Positions 34,601-43,291 of a stretch of DNA of 64,000 nt are shown piece by piece. Source of the stretch: Taeniopygia guttata (lineage: Eukaryota; Chordata; Aves; Passeriformes; Estrildidae); NCBI RefSeq assembly GCF_048771995.1, contig NC_133063.1, positions 10,522,063 through 10,586,062 on the forward strand, given 5' to 3'. Below the pieces are notes generated by a model. It saw nothing but the letters and a program-made list of their open reading frames with translations, did no database searches and was not told the origin of the DNA. The stretch's first letter is position 1, and every line of letters begins with the position of its first letter. The position numbers were made by a program, and so were the translations under genes.

Positions 34601-37600
34601 ATGGCTCTGACTGGCTTTGCCGGGGACAATCTGGAGCAGTGACTGATGTTTCCCCCTCAAGCACTGATATGCCTTCCCTTGGAAAGATCCTGCTCTCCTA
34701 GTGTGGCAGCAGCAAGCTCTTCCTCTTGCCAGCGCTCACGCTCCTTTGAGATCTGTGAATCTTCAGGAGCAGACTCCTTTTGTGTGTGGCGAAATCCGAT
34801 CAGGCTCACTTTTGGCCTCCTGTTTCTTTTTTTCTCTCCCAGTGCCTGCTAGGCCTGGCTTTCCTGCATGCCAACCAGGTGATCCACAGAGACATCAAAA
34901 GTGGAAACATCCTGCTGGGCCGGGATGGCTCCATCAAGCTGGGTGGGTATTCTCGGTCAGGCGCAGCGCTCCGGGCAGGCGGTGTGGGGCTGCTTTGGAG
35001 CGGCTGCGGGTGCCCAGCAGTGGTGCCGGGGAGAGGGCAGGGAGCGCTCTGCAAGCCCAGGGCGCAGCTGTAAGGTGCTGAGTGGTCTAGAGAGCAACAA
35101 GGTAGCAAGAGTAACTCTGGTTTGTGTGTGCATTCCTTCCAAAAGGAGGGAGTTTCAGCGTAAAAGTTGCGGTGAGTGAGGAAAAGGCACGGTGGGAATC
35201 GTGGGGGGTAACTAAGTGGACAAATGCCCACGTCCTTGGCTGCAGCCCTGAGGAAAGAGAGCCCAGCTGCTTTTCCAGCTGGAATCAGCACTGCATTCTG
35301 AGACGTAGGCGTCCTGAGAAAGCCTTTTCCTTGGTTTCCTACTTGAAGCAGTATTTGTTTTTCTCCTCAGCTGATTTTGGCCTCTGTGGTCTGCTCAGCC
35401 TTGAGCAGAGTAAACGGAGGTCGATGGTGGGCACCACGTGGTGGATGGCACCCGAGGTGGTGAGAAGAGAGCCCTACGGCCCCAAAGTGGACACCTGGTC
35501 CCTTGGCATCGTGGGAATAGAAATGGCCACAGGAGAGGCTCCTTATATTCGGGAAAACAGTCACACGGTAAGGTGCAAATACGCTCAGAGAGCGGTGTCC
35601 TTCTGGTCCGTGTCCATTAGACAAAATCCCATGCCCACAGCTTGAAGTGCTTCCACCAAGGCCCTCTTTCTAAAAACATCCCGGGGGCTCAGATCAGCTG
35701 TCAAGGGAAGACCTGTTGCAGCTTGAAATAGCTGGGGCTGCACTGGAGCCTTTTATCCTTTGGGAGAGAAGGCTCATCTCTAAACCTCTGCTAGGCAAGA
35801 AATTGACACTGCGGACTGGAGCTTCGAAGATGGGCTCTAGGTGAGCACTGAAGGATATGGAAGAATCACGTAGACTCTCGTGTTTCCTTTTGCTTCAGGC
35901 TAGCTACCTGATAGGCAAGCAAGGGGTACCAGATCTGCACAAGCTCGGGCTGCCCTCTGGCTTGTGTGAATTTCTGGGTTGCTGCCTGCAGATGGATGTG
36001 GACAGGCGAGGCTCTGCCGAGGAACTTCTGCAGGTACAAGGCAAAGCGGCTGCAGCCCAAGCAGCTGTTCCCTGTCAGGGTTTGTTTCTTGGGCAAACTC
36101 CAGGGCTTCACATGGGCCCCCCCCATCTAATAATCTCTACTCTGGGTGCTTTTCCAATGAAAGCCAAGCAGGATCCAAGACTCTTTGTGGCTAGGAGGGA
36201 CCAGTGCATGTCATCTAGTCCAAAACATCAGCCACTGGCAAGGACATCTTGAAGTGGATGAGGCTGCTCAGAGTCCCATCCAAGCTGACCTTGAACGTTG
36301 CTGGGCTTGGGGCTCCTCCCAGCTCTCTGGGCAGCCTGTGGCAGTGTTTCAGCACTCTCCTTGGGAACAGTTTCTTCCTTAGAGCCAATCTGAATGGAGT
36401 GTCTTTTAGCTGAAACTATTCACCCTTGTCCCCTTACAATTGGCCCTACTAAAAGCTATGTCCCCATCTTTTTTAGAAGCCCCTACAAATATTGAAAGTT
36501 CTCCTTGGGGCTTGCTCTTCTCCAGGCTAAACCAGCACAACTCTCACAGCTGTTCCTCAGAGGAGAGCTCCCTCCTTCTGGTCATTTCTGTGGCCCTCTT
36601 TTGCTCTTGGGTGCTGTATTCAGGTTTACCTGCTAGCAAAGGGAACTGAAGTATTGCAATGCCAGGGATGTGGGCTTGAAGAACACGACGAAAGCCGTCC
36701 CTGCCCAGCGCTTCTGGATTGCTGTGTGGGAAGGCGGGGGCTGTGGGGGAGCTCCTTCTGAGCATCCCAGGGCACTCAGCCTGTCCCTCCTGCCCCACTC
36801 TTTGAGCTTGCTGCCTCTGCTTTCTGCCAGTCAAACAGGGACAGCTGAGCAGGACTTGTGCCAGACCCATGTGCTGCCTGGCCCGCTCAAGTAGATGAGA
36901 ATCCTTGCGGCTTTGCCGCCCGGTTTTGTGGCAGACGAGGACCAGGCCACTTCCTTGGCTCTTCCTGCTGACAAGGAAGATGCCGGCCAGCACAGGAGGT
37001 GGGGGGCCATGCCAAGGCAGAGCCTACTCTTCCTGCACGCTGGAGCTGAGCACATCTGAGCCTTGCTGCTTTGTCTCCTTGCTCCTGGCTTGCTGCTGAA
37101 AACCCGCGTGTGCTGTGGTCCTGAGAACAACACGTGGGATCAATATTTTTCAGAGCTCTTGGGAGTCTCCTGAGGAATGTCTTATGCCCCACATCTCTTT
37201 TGGACACTCCAATAGCTCATGTCTGTAGAAAAGAGGAGCTGGAAGAAGTCTGTTGAGTTTCCTGTAAGGAACAAAACCTTTGGACAGCAAGCAGCAATCC
37301 CACAGTGCTGTCAGGACAAAAATCCCAGCAAGTGATGACACCTTGAGCAATGGACTAGTGCAGTTGTGGGCCATGTTTGCCTGTGCTAGCAGCATCCTGG
37401 GCATGAAGGCACACGTGCTGATGGTGCCTTCAGTCCTATGTTAGTGTATTTCAGGGTGCTAGAGGAATGCAGCTTGACCCTGTAAGGAACTCAGTTTGGA
37501 AAAGAATGGTTCCTTTTCCCTTTGTCTCTTTTAATTTGGTTTGGTTTGTTTCTTTTTCCCTTTGGGCAGCATCCATTTCTCCAGTCAGCGGAGCCTCTCT

Positions 37601-37614
37601 TAAGCCTCTTCTGA
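20810..37614 (+). CDS. PAK3L: Copy C: coiled-coil/PAK3-like kinase fusion gene, apparently intact
   Basis: Nineteen exons keep one frame: 20810-20885, 21669-21706, 22762-22865, 23803-23941, 24102-24295, 25698-25825, 26024-26193, 26991-27062, 27388-27510, 27797-27922, 28499-28640, 30810-30873, 31693-31741, 33047-33156, 33920-34037, 34843-34942, 35371-35567, 35899-36033 and 37570-37614 (TGA). They total 2,130 bases, or 709 residues plus stop, with all splice phases agreeing. The start ATG is in a strong context (ACCATGG) and is shared with B and D. Predicted order: basic leader 1-38, coiled coil about 120-390, linker 390-437, kinase about 445-700. No CRIB motif is seen, so control by Rac/Cdc42 is unlikely. 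The exon at 26,991 depends on a GAG/GTACAG donor; without it a TAA follows. A split into two genes remains possible and needs transcript data. Confidence 0.65.
24847..24870. repeat. (CAG)8 in an intron of copy C
   Basis: Eight CAG units lie in the intron between the 24,102 and 25,698 exons. Copy D has the same eight units at 58,920-58,943. The poly-Leu frame on the opposite strand is a by-product. Confidence 0.9.
28371..28421 (+). CDS. Possible alternative last exon (coiled-coil-only form) of copy C
   Basis: After an acceptor-like GGACTGCAG, an in-phase frame reads [16 protein letters not shown] and then TAA at 28,421. Joined to the exon ending at 27,922 it would give a coiled-coil protein of about 406 residues without kinase. 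No clear donor or poly(A) signal follows, so it may be a relic. Copy D has the same sequence at 62,444-62,494. Confidence 0.3.
   Translation: MEELTAQLAAQAQCCS
28641..30809 (+). other. Large intron joining the coiled-coil and kinase halves of copy C
   Basis: No exon is seen here. From about 30,150 the sequence is a diverged relative of the copy A/B intron (1-640 and 46,226-46,850), including the AAGTCATCTCCAGAACTCA-like start. This shows that the kinase half sits in its usual setting. Confidence 0.5.
30810..37614 (+). CDS. PAK3L: Copy C kinase domain (PAK family), catalytically complete
   Basis: Eight exons encode the Ser/Thr kinase domain with every core motif: glycine loop GSGGFG (457-462), VAIK with Lys479, HRDIKSGN with Asp568, DFG at 586-588, APE ending at Glu613, and the PAK signature [11 protein letters not shown]. 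The activation-loop Thr of PAKs (Thr423 in PAK1) is Ser602 here, in KRRSMVGT, a conservative swap also seen in A and B. The gatekeeper position reads Leu (MVLEF) where PAKs have Met. The C-terminus is short ([14 protein letters not shown], then TGA) compared with copies A and B. The exon phases match those of canonical PAK genes. The protein should phosphorylate Ser/Thr; substrates are unknown. Confidence 0.85.
32173..32197. repeat. (CACACG)n short tandem repeat
   Basis: Imperfect CACACGCA units lie in the enlarged second kinase intron of copy C. Confidence 0.8.
36180..36645 (-). mobile_element. CR1 LINE fragment in the last intron of copy C
   Basis: The reverse complement follows the CR1 3' region: GTCATCTAGTCCAA, CTCTGGGCAGCCTGTGGCAGTG, TTCTTCCTTAGAGCCAATC, CTTGCTCTTCTCCAGGCTAAAC and TTTCTGTGGCCCTCTT. 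This is a different and longer piece than the short CR1 tail in the same intron of A and B. Confidence 0.8.
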
Positions 37615-37689
37615 CAGCCTGATTGCTGTCATCCCTGCAGCAAAATCATGCAGGAAGCAAAGGAGATGGCAAGGAGCACTTCAGCACTT

Positions 37690-38930
37690 GGGGAAATGAA
37701 CCTCTGAGAACAGGTAGAAATCCTGAGGGGAGAGGGGCCAGGAAACGGGCAGCCATGGGAGCAGGAAAGGAAGGTGGCATCTCCTATTCTCCCACCTGCT
37801 GATCCTGCTTTTGAATTTCTGCTTAGGACAGCATTGCTGTAGGGCACAAAGTCACTACTGCTGTGCCCTGTTCAGGTGTGGGGTTGTGCACGGCATGAAG
37901 CTTCCACTGATTATCTGGGGAGCTTGGCTGGCACTTCATGTGGAAGTGTCTTCCTCCCCTCATAAGGACTTGGAAGGGCAGCGTTTGGAGGCACAGCAGC
38001 TGCTGGCACACAGCTGCTCCTTCTGTACCTTCCTGGTGGAGGTACAGAAGGAGCAGGAGAACAGGCTGCTGGAGATGAAGCAGGAAGTTGCCAGCATGCA
38101 AGCTGTACAAGCAAAGTTCTGAAGCAAAGCCAGTCAAAAGGCAAAGGCTGTGAGAAGAGAGTTTGTGTGTTGTTTTGGACTCCTCTGTGCTCCATATGGG
38201 CACTGTTTCTCCGCACTCTGTCTGTCTGGGGGGCACTGTCTCTTAGCTGGCCCTTGGTAAACCGTGCTGGAGAGACCTTTGTGTCTTCAGGGAGCAGTGT
38301 GGTGAGAGGCTACCAGAGTGCAGGTTTGAGGGGGGCAGGCATGGTGATGCAGGCCCAAAGAGAATGGGAAAGCCAGAGCTTCCTCTCAGAAGGAGGGAGG
38401 TCTCACGGGAAGTCCTCTGCAGAGCCAGGCTAGAGCTGTGGGAGAGGGCTGGCTGTCAGGCTGCTGAGGAGGTGCCTGAAGCTGCTGAGTATGTCCTGTG
38501 CATTCTTTGTCCGATCCAGCAGTGGATTATAGTGTGTGTGCCTCAGCAAGAGCTGTAGCTCGTGTTCCTCTGTGATTTGGTGCTGGGAGAGAAATTTTGG
38601 ACTCCCTCCAGAAGCCACTGTGATTCTAGGATGCAGGCAGGGAGCGCTTGGGGCATTCCTTTTGCTTTTGAGGGCAGCAGGGCCTGGGTGGGCTTTGCCT
38701 GAGCTTCCCTCTAGAGTGAAGACAAAAGCAGGGATTGTTTTGGGAGCAGCAGGAGGCTGCGACCTAGCCACTGACTCAGAAGAAGGAGTGTGTGCTAGCC
38801 TGGCCAAAGTGAGCAGAAGAGTTGGCTTCCTAGATTCCCTTTAGACTCCTGACTTCCCACCAGTCATTGGAAATGACAAAACACTTGAGAGAAATGGATT
38901 GGCTGTGGGGCTGGTTTCATACTGCAGTTG
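37690..38930 (+). pseudogene. Fragment of another coiled-coil/PAK gene copy
   Basis: From CTCTGAGAACAGG onward the sequence parallels 26,740-27,300 of copy C, including a homologue of the 26,991 exon at about 37,967 (EAQQLL, then VQKEQENRLLEMKQ). After about 38,480 it parallels 28,630-29,040 instead, so the middle exons are missing. The right part (38,580-38,890) is nearly identical to copy C, while the left part is more diverged, which hints at recent exchange. It has no start and no kinase exons of its own and is probably non-functional. Confidence 0.7.
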
Positions 38931-38959
38931 TTTCTATGACTGTACTTCTGTTATTCCTT

Positions 38960-39125
38960 CTACAGATCACATCGGCCCCCGCCATCTAAATCCCCACTCC
39001 GAAGGCTTTTCAAATGAAAACAAAGGAAACTTGCAGCAAAGCAATCGAGAAAGCAGAAGAGATGACCAGGACCACTTCAGGATTGCTTTCTCCAAAGGCA
39101 GCTTGGAGCTGGAGTCACAATAAAA
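38960..39125 (+). pseudogene. Short relic of the last kinase intron/3' end, with AATAAA
   Basis: CCCCACTCCGAAGGCTTTTCAAATGAAAAC resembles the intron after the seventh kinase exon (compare 4,312 and 36,125). AATAAA at 39,119-39,124 could act as a distant poly(A) signal for copy C, about 1.5 kb after its stop; none closer was seen. Confidence 0.35.
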
Positions 39126-39159
39126 GTCCTACACACCCTCAAGCCTGTTGGACAATTGC

Positions 39160-40440
39160 CTTCCTTGTCTATGCCCTGAAAGAATGTCCCCTAGACTTTA
39201 ACCTTTCCTTTATCATGTCCCCTAGATTTTAACCTTTAAAGTTTCCCATGGACTCCGGTTTTTCATTTCAATGTACATTGTTACATTATTAGTGATATAT
39301 AGTGATCATAATGTGATTGTTGAAAATCATTTACTGTGCGATGTTTGGTGGCAATTGGTGGTATATATGATGGTCATTTAAGTTGAAATTTTAGTTGCAC
39401 GATGTTTAGCAGACTTCCTTTCCCAGTTTTCGTTTTCACCGTCGCGTGCCCCTGAACACACTATCCCTGAGAAGGACAGGACTGGAGATGGAACCTGCTC
39501 AAGAGCACAGGCCAGCCATCAGCCATCTGCCATCTGCCCTCCTTTTCCGTGCCCATGCCAGGAGGGCACTGGCCATGCCTCCCCGGATTCTACCCTAACC
39601 CACCTTGTGACAGCCCTCAACCCTGTTCCTGCTTTCCTGTTGTATTAGCAGTCCCCGATTTTTGTTGTAATTCATGTTTCAGAGATTCCCGATACAGGCC
39701 ACCCTCAGAAGCCAGTCACCCCAGTTCTTTTATTTATTTAGGCAGGAGAGTCGGCACCCTCCAGCCAGCCGGAGGAGCGACTCTGGTGCCCCACAGGAGA
39801 CCCGTGCCTGGCCACACCATAAGGTCCTCACAGGCTGGTCCCCCCTAAAGCCTTTTCTTTTGGCTTTTGTGTTTGGGGAAGGGCACCGGGGGCAGGTGCC
39901 ATCACCAGTCCTTTTGATTTTCTGTTCTCTTTTGATTTATGGGTAAGTGAGGGGGAATGAATTGGCAGAGAGATGCCTGGGACTCGGGCCGTTAGAAGTG
40001 AGGGGAAATGAAAAATGCATTTACTTCTTGTTTAGTTATTCTCTGCAGTATGAACTCACCTGTTTATTTTAGTTCTCAAGTTTAGTTAAAGTCTATGAAG
40101 TATTGTGTTGGTTTTAGTTAAGACAAGGTTATTATTTTGACTATGATTGTTATACCTTTCATTTTCAATAAATCCAAAAAGGGGGAGTTGTGGGAGCTTG
40201 TCCTGGAGGGGATGGGCCATGAAGTGGCCACACATCAGACAATCAATGAGCAACAGGAAGCCTCAGGAGAAGAAAAGCCACAATGGATGACACCCAGGGA
40301 ACTTCTGGTGAGTTTATCATAGAGAATAAAGGACTCTGGGACTGACTGGGAGTGGCCATGCAGATCAACAGCCGTTGATTGGCCAGATGGTTTCTGGAAC
40401 TTTCTAGAACACGCTGGTTCCAGGCCTTCCCCAGCACTGC
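39160..40440 (+). mobile_element. LTR-element remnant, plus strand, inverted partner of 17,070-18,895
   Basis: An internal 3' segment runs to a purine tract (AAAAAGGGGGAGT), and an LTR starts TGTGGGAGCTTGTCC at 40,189. The LTR right end is uncertain (about 40,440 or further). The internal segment is collinear with the minus-strand copy. It is broken and has no recognisable gag or pol. Family uncertain. Confidence 0.7.
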
Positions 40441-41707
40441 TCAGCTGCAGCTCTGCAGCTCTTTGGCTTTGGACCAGCGTGTTTAACTGGCTTCTCAGGT
40501 TCTGGGGCTGGCTTCATCCCAGCATTCAATTCCTGCTCTGCCCTGAGGCTGGCTATTATTTCAGGCTCCAAGGCGATTGGCAACTGATTCAGCTCCTTTT
40601 CTAGCTGCTTGGCAACACAGAGCTCTCTGAGTCAAACCTCCATGCATATGGATACCAGGCATGGTCCTGTACTGGGATTTTCAAAGTTTCTTCTACCAAA
40701 ATTCATCTTTTCTCCACCAGTAACTGTGGATAGTGCTAGTTTTTCTCAGTCTCCGTCTCTCTTCAGAGATGGACAAGCTTTCTATAGAAGCTTTTAGCAG
40801 GTCTGTCAGTAGAGAGCAGTTGACATCATTTTCTGCATGAGAGTCTATTACTTTTCTGCCAGAAGATAGCAGCCTTGACTGAAAATTTGTTTCTCCTTTA
40901 TTATGTCATGAGCAGTTACTGCTGGATCAAATGCCCATGTCACCTCAAGAATACCCTGCTCATTGCGCCAGTTAAAATGTAAGGCCCCTAAAACATTGCT
41001 CAGTGAGACACTTTAAAAGGACTTCAACTTGTTCACGAACTCTGATGTAGAAAAGCAGGAGAATTACTGACAAGATGTTCTCAAGAGGTCGGAACAACAC
41101 AAAAATCTTCCCTGGCAACTTGTGAAAATCAGAGAACTTTGGCAAAACATTTAGAGCAGGAATCAATCAACATAAAGCATTCCATCAAGCATTAACTTAG
41201 CGTATTCAACTTAACAAATTCCAAGCCTGATAGATTTTAAGTTACTGAAAAATCTGCGAGAATGAAATTGGAAGAACAAAGAGGAAGAGAGAATGAGAGA
41301 AAATATATAGAAAAGAACCAACACATCTGCCATTCCTGGTTCCAATGGTGTTCAGCTAATAGAAGTCCAAGAGGAGGTAGGGCAAAGACATGTGGTTGCC
41401 ACATAGCCTGAGTTAAAATCCATTTGGCTTTCCTGGGGCCTTCCCCCACATGGGGCTGCCACTCACGTGGCCATTTAGGAGCTGGGTAAGGGGCTCCAGA
41501 CACAGGGGTGGGGCATTGCCTCCGCTGTGCCAGGGATCAGTGGTCACTGCTGGGCTGGGATACAGGCCTGGGAGTGTGGGGTGTGCAGAGCAGAGCATCA
41601 CCTCTCCAGAGCGAGGCTTGATCTGCCCCTTTCCCCACATAAGCACCTGAAATGTTTGGAGCCAGCAATCTCTAGCCTCTCACAACAAGGTTTCTGGGCT
41701 CCTGTGC
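40441..41707. other. Spacer before repeat R, nothing recognised
   Basis: The start may still be LTR sequence. Several short open frames occur on both strands (for example minus strand around 40,970-41,170), but none is recognised. It may hold old transposon sequence. Confidence 0.35.
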
Positions 41708-42496
41708 TTCTTGGCTCTCCAGACTCCAAAGACTTGTGGCTGGATATTAAGAAACCTGCACTTTTATTGCTTCCAAAAGAGGCAGCATGAGGGTTTCATT
41801 TTCTTTCTAAGACCTTCCCTTCATTCTATCTCCTCAGCCTGAGATAGTCCTTGTAACGCCTCTCCTCTCTCTCCTTCTCCACAAAAATGGAGGGGGACAA
41901 CGGAAACACCAATCTATGAGAGGCCAGAAATGTTAGAAATGTTGCAATGTAGTAAGGGAAAAAAAAAAAAAAAAAACAGCACTATACAACAATAAAAATA
42001 AAATTGTACAAAAGAGGTAATGACGTAACCGACAAAGGTGAAGTGTCACGTGGGGCCCCCGGAACAAGGAGAAGATGGTGAGGGCTTACAGAATGATTCT
42101 GATGGTAGATGGGCGCTGCTGGTGCTGCCTGGAGCATCTGTGGGCCTGCAGTGGCAGTTTCCTGCTCCCTCTCTGCAGCACTGGTGGTGGCAGGGGCAAT
42201 GGTGATGGGTGTCTCTCCCTGCAGAGCTCTGTTTGGCACTGCCGCTACCATCAGTCCCCCACGCTGGGCGTGCGCGTGGGAATCGGATCTGCCGCTCCAC
42301 TGCCTCTTCCTACCACCCTGCTGGGCTCCACTGGGCTTGGCTGGACTCCCTTTTGGCTTGGCTGAACTCACTTGGTATCAGTGTCACCACTCTGGACTGC
42401 ACTGTTCTGCTGGAGCGGAAAAACAGTCCCACGTGCCACCCTGGCCCTGATGGTTTCAGTTGTGTGTCAGAGCTGTCACTTCCGAGCCACTCATCT
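41708..42496 (-). repeat. Repeat R, copy 1 (upstream of gene B)
   Basis: A 0.79 kb segment from TTCTTGGCTCTCCAGAC to CCACTCATCT is repeated at 51,394-52,180 with few differences. It contains a run of A at 41,959-41,976. Read on the minus strand it ends with AATAAAAGTGCAGG, like a transcribed element with its poly(A) signal, so minus is the likely sense. It is of unknown family, possibly an LTR-element piece. Confidence 0.75.
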
Positions 42497-42740
42497 CAAC
42501 TCCGTGGCCTTAAAACTACTGTGGAAGGACAGAACTGGCAGGGAAATGGTGGTGGTGCTTTGGTCCCAGGGCCTCTCTGCTAGAGGGAGCTAGAAAGAAG
42601 GATCCCCCTTGCATTTGTGGTCATGGCATTTCCCTGCTGAAATCACACCCATGGCTGTGATGTAAAATGAATAAACAGTGTTAAAAGATCCATGACCTGG
42701 TCTCTGTAGCTAGGAGAAACCTCAAAATGTAATTGAAGTA
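42497..42740. other. Short spacer between R and gene B with an AATAAA
   Basis: The segment has ATGAATAAACAGTG at about 42,667 and looks like the end of an LTR or a small terminal exon. No firm assignment is possible. Confidence 0.3.
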
Positions 42741-43083
42741 GTGCTTCTCCTTGTTTGCTGCTTTCCTGAACTGAGCAAGGTCCAACTGGAAGAAGCCTTC
42801 TGGTTTTTGCTCAGAAGCATTAGTGGCCAAAGAGCACTGATGTGGTTCCTCACATCCCGCTCCCTTCTCAGTGCTCAACTTCTCTGGGTGGGCTGTAGGG
42901 GATTAGTGTGTTCTTGGAGTTACTCTTAGATGCCTTGAGCAGTAGCTTATGGACTAGGAGGGCTTTTTGTCTTGCTTTGTAGCAGAGGAGAGCTTTGCAG
43001 CCTTTTTTTGGCCTGAGCTGTAGGGAAGATCTGGTTCCCTGCACTCTGTGAGTTCACAAACCAGCCCAGGGTGGCTGCTATTG

Positions 43084-43121
43084 TGATGTCAGGGGCCGCA
43101 TCCCAGCGTTGCCAAGGCAAA
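43084..43121 (+). promoter_or_regulatory. CRE-like and X-box-like sites upstream of gene B
   Basis: TGATGTCA (43,084-43,091) is identical to the copy C site. GTTGCCAAGGCAAA (43,108-43,121) fits an X-box with a two-base spacer except for its last base. The order is conserved although the surrounding promoter has diverged. The ATG follows about 170 bases later. Confidence 0.4.
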
Positions 43122-43291
43122 GTTGCTGTGCCCAGGCCCGGCAGGGCTCAGTGAGCAGAGCAGCTCTGTGGCACGCTGACTGCAGGCGGAACCTGCTGAT
43201 CGCCGAGGTCTCTGCCAGCAGGACTCGCAGGATTTTTGGTTTTTCCCCGCAGGCGTTGTCTGGTGCAGACTTGGGCAGCGCTGCTCAGGCC

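Noticed and set aside
40972-41166. Minus-strand short frames before repeat R, considered as a gene remnant
   Set aside because: Not recognisable and likely old mobile-element sequence; not pursued further.
42109-42450. Plus-strand frame of 113 codons within repeat R
   Set aside because: Present in both R copies, but Trp/Cys/Ala-rich with no domain, and the AATAAA layout of R points to the minus strand; probably incidental.
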